Shown here: positions 24,281 through 33,957 of the stretch, in pieces
How the letters are laid out: each line of letters starts with the position of its first letter
Position numbering within the stretch: the stretch's first letter is position 1
Origin: Oxalobacteraceae bacterium
Lineage (GTDB): Bacteria > Pseudomonadota > Gammaproteobacteria > Burkholderiales > Burkholderiaceae_D
Reading direction: 5' to 3'
Assembly: GCA_013284265.1 (NCBI GenBank)
Contig: JABTBR010000015.1
Span: forward strand, 59,404 to 123,403
Length of the DNA stretch: 64,000 bases
The notes under the pieces: model-generated
Seen by the model: only the letters and a program-made list of their open reading frames with translations
Told to the model about the DNA's origin: nothing
Database searches by the model: none
Position numbers and translations under genes: made by a program

Positions 24281-25036
24281 TCAGGGTGGCGCGAGCCTGC
24301 CGTCCGGCAAGTTTTGCGCAGACTGCAGGCTGGCCAGCAGCTCGGCGCGGTACTGGCGGCTGCAGGGCACGCGCACGCCGCCGCGCAGCAGCAGTTCGGC
24401 ATCGCCTTTATCGAGGGCGACGATCTGCTCGATCCAGCTTAGCTGCACGGCGGCGCGCCGGTGACAGCGTACGAAGCGCGGCCCCAGCTTGTCGAGCAGT
24501 CCGGCCAGGGTCTGGCGCAGCAGCGGGGCGCCGCTGGCGCAGTGCAGGGCCACGTAGTTGTCCGCCGTTTCTATCCATTGAATGTCGTCGGTGCGCACGA
24601 TGCGGGTGGTGCCGCGCTCGGACACCAGCAACTGGCGCACCGGCTGGCCGCCCAGCGCCGGCTCGGGCGCGCGCGGCCGCTGCGCCAGACGCTCGCGCAG
24701 GCGCTGCAAGGCGCGCCGCAGGCGGGCCTGGTCGTAGGGCTTGAGCAGATAGTCGATGGCGTTGGCGTCGAAGGCCGATATCGCGTACTGGTCGTAGGCG
24801 GTGATGAAAACGACCAGCGGCGCCGGGGAGGGCAGCGAGGCGGCCAGTTCCAGGCCGCTGATCTCGGGCATCTGGATGTCGAGCAGCAGGGCGTCGGGCG
24901 CGAACTGCTCCAGCATGGCCAGCGCCTCCACGCCGTCCGGCGCTTCGGCAATGGCCGACACGTCGCTTTCCTGCTGCAGCAGGCGGCGCAGCTTGTCGCG
25001 CGCCGGACGCTCGTCGTCGACGATCAGCAGGCGCAT
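24281..25036 (-). CDS. LytTR-family response regulator
   Basis: 251 residues from ATG 25036; the open frame extends further upstream inside the kinase gene, but MRLLIVDDERPARDKLRRLL is the true opening. The receiver domain has the acidic pair DDE, phospho-acceptor Asp in LLLDIQMPEISG, VFITAYD and the Lys of LLKPYD. A LytTR DNA-binding domain (about residues 145-240) follows: IRTDD-like VRTDDIQWIETADNYVALH and FVRCHRRAAVQLSWIEQI. It is paired with the overlapping histidine kinase gene. The target genes are unknown. Confidence 0.92.
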   Translation of the reverse strand: MRLLIVDDERPARDKLRRLLQQESDVSAIAEAPDGVEALAMLEQFAPDALLLDIQMPEISGLELAASLPSPAPLVVFITAYDQYAISAFDANAIDYLLKPYDQARLRRALQRLRERLAQRPRAPEPALGGQPVRQLLVSERGTTRIVRTDDIQWIETADNYVALHCASGAPLLRQTLAGLLDKLGPRFVRCHRRAAVQLSWIEQIVALDKGDAELLLRGGVRVPCSRQYRAELLASLQSAQNLPDGRLAPP

Positions 25037-26127
25037 GGCAACCGCATTTCCGCCCGCACGCCGGCCGGCGACAGAGGCGTCAGGATCAGCGAGGCTTGCG
25101 CGCCATGCAGGGTGGCCAGGCGTTCGCGCAGATTGCGCAGGCCGATGCCGCCGCTGGCGCCGCGCTGGCCGGAGACCGCATCCGGCGCGGATGCAGCGGC
25201 ATCGGACGGCGCTGCCAGCGTGCCGGCATCGTCTTCCACCCGCAGCACCAGCGCGTCCTGCTCGCGGCTGGCCGACACGTGAATGCGGGTGGGCTGGCGG
25301 CGCCGCTCCACCGTGTGCTTGAACACATTTTCCAGCAGCGGCTGCAAGCTCATGACGGGTACTTTGTATGCCAGTAGCGCCGGATCGATATCCCATTCCA
25401 CGCTGACGCGCTCGGCGAAGCGTTCGCTCATCAACAAGGCATAGCCACGCAACAGGCGGAATTCGGCCTCCAGCGTGGCTTCGTGCTGGCCGCTGGCGTC
25501 CAGCGTGGCGCGCAGCAAGTCGGCTAGCTGGATCAGCATGGCGTCGGCGCGGTCCACATCGCTGTGCATCAGCGAGGAGATGGTGTTGAGGGCGTTGAAC
25601 AGGAAATGCGGCTGCATCTGCTGGGTCAGTTGCTGCAACTGGGCCTGCCGCACGGCGCCGCTGGCGCGTTCGGCGCGCAGCTTTTCTTCCTGCATGGCGT
25701 GGTAGGACAGCACGCCGAACAGGATCAGCACGAAGACGAAGAAGAACACCGTCATTTTGACGTCTTCGTACAGGAAGATGGCGGGCCAGCCTTCATGGGT
25801 GTAGCGGTCGCCGGCCAGCCGGTAGACGGCGTGGCGGATGCCGAAGGCCAGCGGCACGAAGCTGATCCAGTAGACCGGTAGCCACAGCAGCTGATGGCCG
25901 AACCAGCGCCAGGGGGTGCCCAATAGCTTGTCGTAGCGGCGGGTGTGGCGCCGCTGCAGGTAGAGCAGCAGCGTGCCGGCCACGCCGGACGAGCCGGTCC
26001 ACAGCACCGGCTGCCAGATGTGATGGCCGCCGTCGCGCAGGTAGTCCTGCACTTCGGTGGTGATCATCAGCAGCCAGAATAGAATCCAGGCGGCGCCGAT
26101 GGCCAATTGGGCACGCTTGCTGAACAT
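25024..26127 (-). CDS. LytS/YehU-type sensor histidine kinase
   Basis: 367 residues. Four hydrophobic segments occur in the first 140 residues, then a coiled linker, then the His_kinase signature LTQQMQPHFLFNALNTISSL with the phosphorylated His. The ATPase part shows LQPLLENVFKHTVE and GGIGLRNLRERLATLHG, although the region between (about 300-330) is Ala/Ser-rich and lengthened. It phosphorylates the LytTR regulator, whose gene start overlaps its 3' end by 13 bp. The sensed signal is unknown; no periplasmic domain of note is visible. Confidence 0.9.
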   Translation of the reverse strand: MFSKRAQLAIGAAWILFWLLMITTEVQDYLRDGGHHIWQPVLWTGSSGVAGTLLLYLQRRHTRRYDKLLGTPWRWFGHQLLWLPVYWISFVPLAFGIRHAVYRLAGDRYTHEGWPAIFLYEDVKMTVFFFVFVLILFGVLSYHAMQEEKLRAERASGAVRQAQLQQLTQQMQPHFLFNALNTISSLMHSDVDRADAMLIQLADLLRATLDASGQHEATLEAEFRLLRGYALLMSERFAERVSVEWDIDPALLAYKVPVMSLQPLLENVFKHTVERRRQPTRIHVSASREQDALVLRVEDDAGTLAAPSDAAASAPDAVSGQRGASGGIGLRNLRERLATLHGAQASLILTPLSPAGVRAEMRLPCAC

Positions 26128-26203
26128 GGTGGTCGGCGGAGCCGTGTTGGGAAGAAAGCGCGATGATTGCTGAAGATGTCTGCTAAGTCAACCTGCCCAG
26201 CCC

Positions 26204-27841
26204 TTATCTATACCGCGCCTCCATCAAATCAATCTCATGCACCAGCTTGCGCGAGGTTTCATCCGACAGCAGCTTGTTGCGCGCCAGATTGTAGATGGCC
26301 TTGCGCTCGGCCTGCATCGCGGCCAGGCGCAAGGCGCGTTCGGCGTCGTCGGTCTTGCGGAAGCGGCTGCGGCCCTCGGTGTCGGTGGCGGTGCAGTCCT
26401 CGATGCGGCGCTGGTACAGGGCGATCACGCGCGCGGCCGCCTGCGGGTAGACCTGCGGCGCGGCGCTTTCCGGCATCAACTCGATCTGGGCCTGCTCGAT
26501 CGCGGCGATGGCCGCCTGCGCCGCTTCACGCCGGGCGCGGTCTTCTTGCTGCTGTTCGGCCGGCTCTTCCGGGAAGCTCACGCCATTGAGCAGCGGCGGC
26601 AATGCCACACTGGCCACCAGCAGCGAGATCAGGATCACCGAGCTGGCCAGGAACACGGTCAGGTCGCGCGCCGGGAAGGGCGTGCCGTCGGCCAGTGCCA
26701 GCGGCAGCGTCATCACACCGGCCAGGGTAATCGCGCCGCGGACGCCGGCCAGCGAGGTGGCCAGCAGCAGGCGCGCGTTGATCTTGCTGCGCGGCGCGCC
26801 GCGCTTGCCCTGCTTGAAAATGGTCAGGCGCAGCGAGGCCCAGACCCAGACGAAGCGCAGCACCAGCAGGCCGAAGGTGATGGCCAGCGCGTACACGGCC
26901 AGCCACCAGGGATTGAGGTGGCCGGTTTCCTCGATGGCGTCGCGGGCGCCGCGGAAGATGGTGGGCAGTTGTTCGCCCAGCAGCACGAACATCACGCCAT
27001 TCAGGGAAAACTGCACGGTGTCCCATACGGCCGAGCGCTGAATGCGGGTGGCGGCCAGCGCGTGGCCGCTCAGCTCCACATAGCTCATGGTGATGCCGGC
27101 CGCCACCGCCGCCAGGATGCCGGAGGCGTGCAGGCGTTCGGCCACCAGATAGGCGCCGAAGGGGATCAGCAGGTTGACCAGGATCGGCGAGCCGGGCGGC
27201 TCGCCGAAGTGGCGCGTGAGCCAGCGCTGCAGCCAGGTGATCAGCAGCGTGATCAGCACGCCGCTGCCGATGCCGGCCAGGGCCAGCCACAGGAAGGTCA
27301 GCCCGGCCGTGGCGGGCGAGAAGCTGCCCGTCATGGCGGCGGCCACGGCGAAGCGGAAGCACACCAGGCCGCTGGCGTCGTTGAGCAGGGACTCGCCCTC
27401 GAGGATGTGCATCAGGCGCTTGGGGATAGGCGCGCGCGAGGCGATGGCCGATACCGCCACCGGATCGGTGGGCGAGACGATGGCCGCCAGCGCGAAGGCC
27501 ACCGCCAGCGGCATGGCCGGGATCATCCAGTGGATCAGGTAACCCACGCCCAGCACGGTAAACACCACCAGTCCCAATGCCAGTTCCAGGATGGTGCCCT
27601 TGTCGCGCAGCAGGCCGCTCTTGGGGATGCGCCAGCCGTCCAGAAACAGCAGCGGCGGCAGGAACAACAGGAAGAAGATGTCCGGTTCCAGTTCCACGCC
27701 GTGGGTGGAACGGCTCGCGACCAGGGCGCCGAGCGCGATCTGCACCAGGGGCAGCGGCGGCGCCCACGGCAGCAGCCGCACCACATAGGCGCTGGCCACC
27801 ACGGCGAGCAGCATGGCGAGGACGATTTCGACTGAATCCAT
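26204..27841 (-). CDS. CPA1-family Na+/H+ (or K+/H+) antiporter
   Basis: 545 residues, about twelve membrane spans in the first 410 residues and a soluble, charged C-terminal tail of about 130. The family motifs are FFLLFLPPLLFLDGWRIP, AIVSPTDPVAVSAI and the ion-binding pair in ESLLNDASGLVCFRFAVA. The order matches bacterial NhaP/YjcE-type exchangers used for pH and sodium homeostasis. The C-terminal tail (LYQRRIEDCTATDTEGRSRF) resembles the regulatory tail of YjcE-like members. Single gene, divergent from the tRNA. Confidence 0.92.
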   Translation of the reverse strand: MDSVEIVLAMLLAVVASAYVVRLLPWAPPLPLVQIALGALVASRSTHGVELEPDIFFLLFLPPLLFLDGWRIPKSGLLRDKGTILELALGLVVFTVLGVGYLIHWMIPAMPLAVAFALAAIVSPTDPVAVSAIASRAPIPKRLMHILEGESLLNDASGLVCFRFAVAAAMTGSFSPATAGLTFLWLALAGIGSGVLITLLITWLQRWLTRHFGEPPGSPILVNLLIPFGAYLVAERLHASGILAAVAAGITMSYVELSGHALAATRIQRSAVWDTVQFSLNGVMFVLLGEQLPTIFRGARDAIEETGHLNPWWLAVYALAITFGLLVLRFVWVWASLRLTIFKQGKRGAPRSKINARLLLATSLAGVRGAITLAGVMTLPLALADGTPFPARDLTVFLASSVILISLLVASVALPPLLNGVSFPEEPAEQQQEDRARREAAQAAIAAIEQAQIELMPESAAPQVYPQAAARVIALYQRRIEDCTATDTEGRSRFRKTDDAERALRLAAMQAERKAIYNLARNKLLSDETSRKLVHEIDLMEARYR

Positions 27842-27949
27842 TGCATTCCCTTATTGTTGATCTTTTATTATAGGGCAGGGCGTATTGCACGCCAGCACGA
27901 ATCATGGCCGGGTTTTCAAGCTGGCTGGAAAGAAATGATGCTTGGCCCC

Positions 27950-27979
27950 TTGGCAAATCGGATAGGGTTCTGTCATAAT
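27950..27979 (+). promoter_or_regulatory. sigma-70 promoter of tRNA-Gly
   Basis: TTGGCA (27950-27955), an 18-bp spacer, then CATAAT (27974-27979), about 12 bp before the mature tRNA. Confidence 0.75.
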
Positions 27980-27990
27980 GGCGCCTCTCT

Positions 27991-28066
27991 GCGGGAGTAG
28001 CTCAGTTGGTAGAGCGCAACCTTGCCAAGGTTGAGGTCGAGAGTTCGAGACTCTTCTCCCGCTCCA
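27991..28066 (+). tRNA. tRNA-Gly (anticodon GCC)
   Basis: 76 nt. Acceptor GCGGGAG pairs with CTCCCGC; the D arm contains AGCTCAGTTGGTAGAGC. The anticodon stem CAACC/GGTTG encloses TTGCCAA with GCC at 28024-28026. The T arm carries GTTCGAGAC, and CCA is encoded (28064-28066). It has its own promoter and terminator, so it is a single-gene unit. Confidence 0.97.
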
Positions 28067-28078
28067 GAATTTAAAGAA

Positions 28079-28133
28079 AGTCCTCCGGTACTGAACGTGA
28101 TCCAGATCGCGCTGAGTACCGGGGGACTTTTTT
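28079..28133 (+). terminator. intrinsic terminator after tRNA-Gly
   Basis: AGTCCTCCGGTACT (28079-28092) pairs with AGTACCGGGGGACT (28115-28128), with one G-T wobble, followed by six T. The loop of about 22 nt contains a short secondary inverted repeat. Confidence 0.88.
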
Positions 28134-28213
28134 GCATTTTGCCGCCGTTTTCCTCTGCCGGACTCTCCCCATCTCGCCGCCGTGCCGCGCCGGCGCGCGC
28201 GACCGTTGTTTAT

Positions 28214-28229
28214 CATGCTTTAAAGCATG
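28214..28229. promoter_or_regulatory. 16-bp perfect palindrome upstream of cheV
   Basis: CATGCTTTAAAGCATG lies about 20 bp before a putative -35 element (TTGTCG 28248-28253, 18-bp spacer, TATACT 28272-28277) that could drive cheV. An operator role is a guess from position and symmetry. Confidence 0.4.
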
Positions 28230-28381
28230 CATTTTCCCTGCGATTTTTGTCGTATCGAGAAACAAAATCGTTATACTGCAAAGGCAATGGAAGATTTGCC
28301 TAGCGCGAGATTTTTCCTATCAGCCGCGGCGCCTGCCCGGCGGCAACCAGGTCACTGCAATGCTCAGATGGAGACGATACG

Positions 28382-29338
28382 ATGAATTCAGTTCAACAGG
28401 AAGTTGACGAACGCAGTAACCTCACCAACTCCAACAAATTCGAACTGCTGCTGTTCCGCCTCGGTGGCGACGCCAATGGCGACCATTCCGAGTTATTTGG
28501 GATTAACGTCTTCAAGATCCGCGAAATCGTGGCGATGCCCGAAGTGACTGCGGTGGCCGGCTCCTCGCCGCATATGCTGGGCGTGGTGAATCTGCGCGGC
28601 CAGATCATTACCGTATTGGACTTGCCGGCCATTGTCGGCGTGATCCCCAAAACCGGTTTGAACATCATGCTGGTGACCGAATTTGCCCGCACCACCCAGG
28701 CCTTCGCGGTGGAGTCGGTGGACGAGATCGTGCGCCTGGACTGGAGCCAGGTGCTGACGGCCGAAGGCACGGCCGGCGGCAAGGTGACCAGCATTGCCCG
28801 CCTCGACGGCGACGTCAACAACACCCGCCTGGCCCAGGTGCTCGATGTGGAAACCATCCTGCGCGAAATGGTGCCGAGCGAAGACAAGGATATCGATCCG
28901 GAGACCATCGGACCTCAGCTGCTGCTGAAGGCCGGTTCCGTGATCCTGGCGGCCGACGATTCGGTGGTCGCGCGCAGCCTGATCGAGAAGGGTCTGACCG
29001 CGATGGGTGCCCATTACATCATGACCAAGTCGGGCAAGGAAGCCTGGGACCGTCTGCAGCATATCGCCGACGGCGCCAAGGCCGAAGGCGTGCCGGTGGA
29101 AGACCGCGTGGCGCTGGTGCTGACCGATCTGGAAATGCCGGAGATGGATGGCTTTACGCTGACCCGCCTGGTCAAGCAGGATGCGCGCTTCAGCAAGATT
29201 CCGGTGGTGATTCATTCTTCGCTGTCGGGCAAGACTAATGAGGATCACGTCAAAGGCGTGGGTGCCGATGCGTATGTGGCCAAGTTTGTCGCGGAAGACC
29301 TGGCCGCGACCATTCGCCAGGTGCTGGCCAAGCACTAA
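28382..29338 (+). CDS. cheV: CheV chemotaxis coupling protein (CheW plus receiver)
   Basis: 318 residues. The N-terminal CheW-like domain (residues about 20-165) contains FGINVFKIREIVAMPEVTAV, GVVNLRGQIITVLDL and LDVETIL. The C-terminal receiver (about 185-318) has LAADDSVVARSLI, phospho-acceptor Asp in LVLTDLEMPEMDGF, VIHSSLSG and the Lys of YVAKF. CheV links chemoreceptors to CheA and adapts the coupling through phosphorylation. It stands alone here; the other che genes are outside the window. The palindromic repeat follows downstream. Confidence 0.95.
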   Translation: MNSVQQEVDERSNLTNSNKFELLLFRLGGDANGDHSELFGINVFKIREIVAMPEVTAVAGSSPHMLGVVNLRGQIITVLDLPAIVGVIPKTGLNIMLVTEFARTTQAFAVESVDEIVRLDWSQVLTAEGTAGGKVTSIARLDGDVNNTRLAQVLDVETILREMVPSEDKDIDPETIGPQLLLKAGSVILAADDSVVARSLIEKGLTAMGAHYIMTKSGKEAWDRLQHIADGAKAEGVPVEDRVALVLTDLEMPEMDGFTLTRLVKQDARFSKIPVVIHSSLSGKTNEDHVKGVGADAYVAKFVAEDLAATIRQVLAKH

Positions 29339-29386
29339 ATTAGAACTCTGGGTGTAAGCCCTTAAAACGCCGTGGCCTATGCCGTT

Positions 29387-29454
29387 AAACCCACGGCGTA
29401 ACCCTGGGGTCTGACCCGTCGGGTCAGACCCCGGCTCTTTGCTGTGGGTTTTAA
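29387..29454 (+). repeat. nested palindromic intergenic repeat, copy C
   Basis: The inner inverted repeat at 29406-29432 has arms GGGGTCTGACCCG and CGGGTCAGACCCC around a central T. Outer arms are AAACCCACGGCG and GCTGTGGGTTTT. Same orientation as copy A. Confidence 0.9.
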
Positions 29455-29530
29455 AGCTGTTCCCGGCTCTTTGTCGTCAGCTTAAAAAGCTGTCTTCGGC
29501 TCTTCGCCGTGGATTAAGAACCGCCGCCGG
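29455..29530 (+). repeat. two degraded 3'-arm copies of the palindromic repeat
   Basis: CCCGGCTCTTTGTCGTCAGC and TTCGGCTCTTCGCCGTGGAT each resemble the right outer arm of copy C (CCCCGGCTCTTTGCTGTGGG), and each is followed by a TTAA/TTAAG remnant. They look like tandem, decayed part-copies. Confidence 0.7.
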
Positions 29531-29713
29531 CTCGCAATACGCTAGCCGCCAGGTAACAACTATTTCCCTGCGGGGCCGACCGGTTTGCCGGTGCGGTCCC
29601 GTTTTGCATTCCAGCCTGACGCCACGGTCAAAGTTGGTTTATTATTAAGCGCTCGTAGCGCAACTGTGCAACCCGCCGGCTCCAGCCGGAACCGGCGAAA
29701 CGATTCGTAGGAG

Positions 29714-30301
29714 ATGACCGTGGCAGCGAAAAAAATCCTGTTATTGACTGGCGACTTTGCCGAAGATTACGAGACCATGGTGCCTTTCCAGGCACTGAAC
29801 ATGATCGGCCACACCGTGCATGCCGTCTGCCCCAACAAGAAGGCCGGGGACACCATCAAGACCGCCATTCATGATTTCGAAGGCGACCAGACCTACACCG
29901 AAAAACCCGGCCACCTGTTCGCACTCAACGCCAGCTTCGATGAAGTGAACGTGACGAACTACGACGCGCTGGTGATCGCCGGCGGCCGCGCTCCGGAATA
30001 TCTGCGCCTGAATCCGCGCGTGATTGAAGTCATCCAGCAGTTCGCCCAGGCGAACAAGCCGATCGCCGCCGTTTGCCACGGCGCCCAGCTGCTGGCCGCC
30101 GCCGACGTGATCCGCGGTAAAACCATTTCCGCCTATCCGGCCTGCGCGCCGGAAGTCAAACTGGCCGGCGCCACCTATGCCGAGATCGCCGTCGATCAGG
30201 CCGTCACCGACGGTAACTTCGTCACCGCACCGGCCTGGCCTGCGCACCCGCAATGGCTGGCGCAATTCCTCCAGCGCCTGGGCACGGAAATCAAACTGTA
30301 A
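29714..30301 (+). CDS. DJ-1/PfpI-family protein
   Basis: 195 residues; GGAGA precedes ATG 29714. The fold motifs are [36 protein letters not shown] and the nucleophile elbow [18 protein letters not shown] with Cys followed by His. Members act as deglycases, chaperones, amidases or hydratases. Length and sequence fit the group annotated as intracellular protease/glyoxalase-like, and the true activity is unknown. It is convergent with the S-formylglutathione hydrolase gene, leaving only 8 bp between the stops. Confidence 0.88.
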   Translation: MTVAAKKILLLTGDFAEDYETMVPFQALNMIGHTVHAVCPNKKAGDTIKTAIHDFEGDQTYTEKPGHLFALNASFDEVNVTNYDALVIAGGRAPEYLRLNPRVIEVIQQFAQANKPIAAVCHGAQLLAAADVIRGKTISAYPACAPEVKLAGATYAEIAVDQAVTDGNFVTAPAWPAHPQWLAQFLQRLGTEIKL

Positions 30302-30309
30302 GAACCGCT

Positions 30310-31149
30310 TCAGGCCAGCTGATTTGCATGGAAATGCAGATGGTCGGCCATGAAGGTGGAGATGAAATAATAACCGTGGTCATAGTCCGCGTGGCGGCGC
30401 AGCGTCAACGGCTGCGCGGCCTTGCGGCAGGCCGCTTCAAACACCTCGGGGTTCAATTGGCTCGGCAGGAATTTGTCGCCCAGGCCCTGGTCGATCAGGA
30501 CGCCATTGGGGAAGGGCGTCTGCATGCCGGCCATCAGCAGGCTGGCGTCGTATTGTTCCCAACTGCCTTGGTCTTTCCCCAGGTAGCCGCTGAAGGCTTT
30601 CTGGCCCCAGGGGCATAAGGTGGGCGCGGCAATCGGCGCGAACGCGGAGACCGAGCGGAACAGCGTCGGATTGCGCAGCGCCAGCATCAGGGCGCCATGG
30701 CCGCCCATCGAATGGCCGAAAATGCCGATGCGTTCGGCCGCTAGCGGGAGCTCGGCCACCAGGAGCGCGCGCAATTCCAGGATGTAGCTGTACATGCGGT
30801 AGCGTTCGCTCCACGGTGCTTCGGTCGCGTCCACATAGAAGCCGGCGCCGGCGCCGAAGTCCCAGTCATCCGTTTCGCCGGCGACGTTGGCGCCGCGCGG
30901 GCTGGTGTCCGGCGCGATCAATACCATGCCGTGTTCGGCCGCCACGCGCTGGGCGCCTGCCTTGGTCATGAACGTCTCTTCGTTGCAGGTGAGGCCGGCC
31001 AGGTAGAACAGCGCGGGCAGGCGCGCATCGGCGGCATGGGCGGGCATGAACACCGAGAAGCGCATGGGCAGGCCGATGGCCTGCGACTGGTGCCGGTAAA
31101 AGCGCTGGGTACCGCCGAAACAGGCGTGTTCGCTGATAAGTTCGAGCAT
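30310..31149 (-). CDS. fghA: S-formylglutathione hydrolase
   Basis: 279 residues from ATG 31149 (MLELISEHACFGGTQRFYRH); the frame is open further upstream, without a good start. The esterase-D family signs are FYLAGLTCNEETFMTKAGAQ, IAPDTSPRG, the nucleophile GHSMGGHGAL, the acid Asp in LIDQGLGDKFL and the His in RHADYDHGYYFI. It hydrolyses S-formylglutathione to formate and glutathione in formaldehyde detoxification. The partner AdhC dehydrogenase is not in the window. Confidence 0.93.
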   Translation of the reverse strand: MLELISEHACFGGTQRFYRHQSQAIGLPMRFSVFMPAHAADARLPALFYLAGLTCNEETFMTKAGAQRVAAEHGMVLIAPDTSPRGANVAGETDDWDFGAGAGFYVDATEAPWSERYRMYSYILELRALLVAELPLAAERIGIFGHSMGGHGALMLALRNPTLFRSVSAFAPIAAPTLCPWGQKAFSGYLGKDQGSWEQYDASLLMAGMQTPFPNGVLIDQGLGDKFLPSQLNPEVFEAACRKAAQPLTLRRHADYDHGYYFISTFMADHLHFHANQLA

Positions 31150-31413
31150 GATTTTCCTTTGTCCATGGCCGGTGCGCATAGCGCCGCCAGCGTCGTTTTG
31201 ACCGTGCCGCATTGTACTTCGGCGGCCCGCTGCACGTCTGCTGTGCGACAGCTTTTTGCAAATTGCAATAAATTGCGGCTGAAGGATGTTAGTCCGCGTC
31301 GCAAGCTGCGACGGCAATCCACTCAATCTGCTGCATACCGGAAGGGTGTACAGCAACTCCCTGCGCCCTCGCGGCGCCCCGGTATTCAGTCATTTCATCA
31401 GGGAGATTTACCT

Positions 31414-32601
31414 ATGCCAGATTTGCTGGTTATTACGGCCGAATTAGCGTGGCCCTTTGCCATCGCGCTGGCCTGGCTGTCCGGAGAATTGATCCATCGC
31501 TGGACCGCGATCCCGCGCATCAGCGTGTACGGCCTGGTCGGCTTTCTGCTGGCGCAAGCCTTTCCCGACGTGCTGCCCAACGACGGATCGAGCACGGTGA
31601 CCTTGCTGGCGAATCTAGCCTTCGGCCTGATTCTGTTCGAGTTCGGCTACCGCATCAATCTGAACTGGTTGCGCATCAATCCATGGATCGCCGTCAGCGG
31701 CCTGGTGGAATCGGCGGCCACTTTTGGAATTGTGTACGCCATCTCACATATGACGGGTATGCCGCCCATGACGTCGCTGCTACTATCGTCCTTGGCGATG
31801 TCCACTTCGCCGGCCGGTGTGCTGCGCGTGATCAACGAGGAGAACAGTTCGGGGCAGGTGACCGAAAGAGTGCTGCATCTGGTGGCGATCAACTGCGTGC
31901 TGGCCGTGTTTGTGTTCAAGGTGATCGTGGGCTTCTGGGTGTTCCAGACCTCCGGCAGCCTGTCGCAGGCGGTTTCGCACAGTTTGCTGGAACTGGTTTC
32001 GTCGGCCGTGCTGGGCGCGCTGTTCGGTTTCCTGGTGCCGGTGCTGCTGCGTATGCTCGGCAATCTGTCGCAGGACGGCACCGTGGCCTTTGCGCTGGGC
32101 GTGGTGCTGCTGGTGGCGCTGGCCCATGCGAGCAATCTGTCGCCGGTGCTGGCCACGCTGACCTTCGGCCTGATGGCACGCCATCGGCGCGTCGCCTTCA
32201 GCCGCACCGAGCGCAATTTCGGCGGTATTGGCGAACTGCTGACGGTGCTGCTGTTCGTGTTTGCCGTGTCCACGCTGGAGTGGGACCGCGTGGTCGATGG
32301 CGCGGGGCTGGGACTGGTGCTGCTGCTGGCGCGCTTTGTCGTCAAGACCGCCGCCGTCGCCGCGTTCGCGCATGTGGGCGGCGTTTCCTGGCGCAAGGGC
32401 ATGCTGACCGGGATCGCGCTGTCGCCGATGTCGGTGTTCGTGGTGCTGATGCTGGAGCAGAGCAAATACATGGGCGTGGTGCTGGTCGATGAACTGGCCG
32501 CGCTGGCCGCCATGACTTTGTTCATGGAAGTGATCGGCCCGATCGTCACGCAACGCGCGCTGATCTGGGCCAGGGAAACAACCGCAAGCGAGGAGAAATA
32601 A
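31414..32601 (+). CDS. CPA2-family cation:proton antiporter
   Basis: 395 residues from ATG 31414 with GGGAGA 8 bp upstream; a longer open frame starts at 30931 but is antisense to fghA. About twelve membrane spans are seen, with [38 protein letters not shown] and [20 protein letters not shown] as family-like landmarks. There is no RCK/TrkA domain. The next gene, a YbdK-type ligase, starts 2 bp after its stop, so the two are probably co-transcribed. The ion specificity is unknown. Confidence 0.85.
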   Translation: MPDLLVITAELAWPFAIALAWLSGELIHRWTAIPRISVYGLVGFLLAQAFPDVLPNDGSSTVTLLANLAFGLILFEFGYRINLNWLRINPWIAVSGLVESAATFGIVYAISHMTGMPPMTSLLLSSLAMSTSPAGVLRVINEENSSGQVTERVLHLVAINCVLAVFVFKVIVGFWVFQTSGSLSQAVSHSLLELVSSAVLGALFGFLVPVLLRMLGNLSQDGTVAFALGVVLLVALAHASNLSPVLATLTFGLMARHRRVAFSRTERNFGGIGELLTVLLFVFAVSTLEWDRVVDGAGLGLVLLLARFVVKTAAVAAFAHVGGVSWRKGMLTGIALSPMSVFVVLMLEQSKYMGVVLVDELAALAAMTLFMEVIGPIVTQRALIWARETTASEEK

Positions 32602-32602
32602 G

Positions 32603-33721
32603 ATGCCACTTGAACCCTTTAAAACATCCACACCGCTGACCATGGGCGTGGAACTGGAGCTGCAGCTGGTGAGCCTGTCGGATTACGATCTGACGGCGTC
32701 CAGCCCGGACCTGTTGCATCTGCTGAGCCGCAAGCCTTTCCCCGGCAATGTGACGCCGGAGATCACCGAGTCGATGATCGAGATTAACAGCGACGTCCAC
32801 ACCAACCACGCGGAACTGGTGGCGCAGCTGCAGCTGATCCGCGATACGCTGGTGACGGCCGGCGAGACGCTTAACATCGGCATTTGCGGCGGCGGCACGC
32901 ACCCGTTCCAGAAGTGGTCGGAGCGGCGCATTTTCGCCAAGCCGCGCTTCAAGGAAGTATCGGAGCTGTATGGTTATCTGGCCAAGCAGTTCACCATCTT
33001 CGGGCAGCACGTACATATCGGTTGCGCTTCCGGCGACGATGCGCTGTTCCTGCTGCATTCGCTGAGCCGCTACGTGCCGCACTTTATCGCGCTGTCGTCC
33101 TCGTCGCCGTATGTGCAGGGGAACGACACGCTGTTCAATTCGGCGCGGCTCAATTCCGTGTTCGCGTTTCCTATGAGCGGCCGCGCACCCTTCCTGCTGA
33201 AGTGGGACACGTTTGAACACGAGTACTTCAGCAAGATGGAACACACGGGCGTGATCAAGAGCATGAAGGACTTTTACTGGGATATTCGCCCCAAGCCGGA
33301 GTTCGGCACCATCGAGCTGCGCGTATGCGATACCCCGCTGACGGTGGAACGGGCCGCGGCGCTGGCCGTGTATCTGCAGGCCTTGTGCCGCTATCTGCTG
33401 GAGCGGCGCGAGGAAGCGCCGGTCGAAGATGACTATCTGGTCTATAACTACAACCGCTTCCAGGCCTGCCGCTTCGGGCTCGATGGCACGCTGGTGCATC
33501 CGAAGACTTACGAGAGCCTGTCGCTGCGCGAGGATATCCTGACGACCCTGCGCAAGATGGAGCCGCATGGCGCGGCCCTGGGCGGCAGCGCTGGGCTGGC
33601 GCATCTGATGCAAGTCACACACGAGGGCAGCGATGCGCATTATCTGCGCGATCAGTTCAGCGAGAGCGGTAGCGTGGAGGGGATGGTGGATGCGGCGATT
33701 CACCGGTTCAGGGGGCGCTAG
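32603..33721 (+). CDS. ybdK: YbdK-type carboxylate-amine ligase (glutamate-cysteine ligase 2 family)
   Basis: 372 residues. Signs of the GCS2 family are the opening [41 protein letters not shown], a charged C-terminal half with [20 protein letters not shown] and the conserved [15 protein letters not shown]. It ligates an amine to the gamma-carboxyl of glutamate or similar with ATP; E. coli YbdK has weak glutamate-cysteine ligase activity. Coupled to the antiporter gene by a one-base gap. A terminator follows. Confidence 0.92.
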   Translation: MPLEPFKTSTPLTMGVELELQLVSLSDYDLTASSPDLLHLLSRKPFPGNVTPEITESMIEINSDVHTNHAELVAQLQLIRDTLVTAGETLNIGICGGGTHPFQKWSERRIFAKPRFKEVSELYGYLAKQFTIFGQHVHIGCASGDDALFLLHSLSRYVPHFIALSSSSPYVQGNDTLFNSARLNSVFAFPMSGRAPFLLKWDTFEHEYFSKMEHTGVIKSMKDFYWDIRPKPEFGTIELRVCDTPLTVERAAALAVYLQALCRYLLERREEAPVEDDYLVYNYNRFQACRFGLDGTLVHPKTYESLSLREDILTTLRKMEPHGAALGGSAGLAHLMQVTHEGSDAHYLRDQFSESGSVEGMVDAAIHRFRGR

Positions 33722-33759
33722 ATAGTCACTGACGGGTTTGAATGTTATCCCAGTTTTGG

Positions 33760-33783
33760 AAGGCAGCCGAAGGCTGCCTTTTG
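33760..33783 (+). terminator. intrinsic terminator after ybdK
   Basis: AAGGCAGCC (33760-33768) and GGCTGCCTT (33772-33780) form a perfect 9-bp stem with a GAA loop, and TTTTG follows. Confidence 0.85.
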
Positions 33784-33957
33784 TCGTTTTGAGGACTGCT
33801 ATGCAACGCGCCCGTTGTGGAGCGAATTAATTTGTTTGGCGCCCTTTGCGCTAGCTCCAGTGTGCAGAGTTCGTAGCAGGTCAAACTGATTGTCATTCCC
33901 ATTGAAGCCACGCCTCCGCACAGACTGGCGGGATTCCCGTGTATAAAATTTGATACA

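Larger units (their letters stand above)
29339..29713. other. 375-bp intergenic region with repeat copy C and broken half-copies
   Basis: It holds repeat copy C (29387-29454), then two degraded repeats of its 3' arm (29455-29530), then about 180 bp with no recognisable element except the ribosome site (GGAGA) of the next gene. Confidence 0.8.

Noticed and set aside
24281..25396. 371-residue version of the LytTR regulator
   Set aside because: The extra N-terminal part is antisense-free but lies inside the kinase gene in another frame and lacks any receiver features; the receiver opens at 25036.
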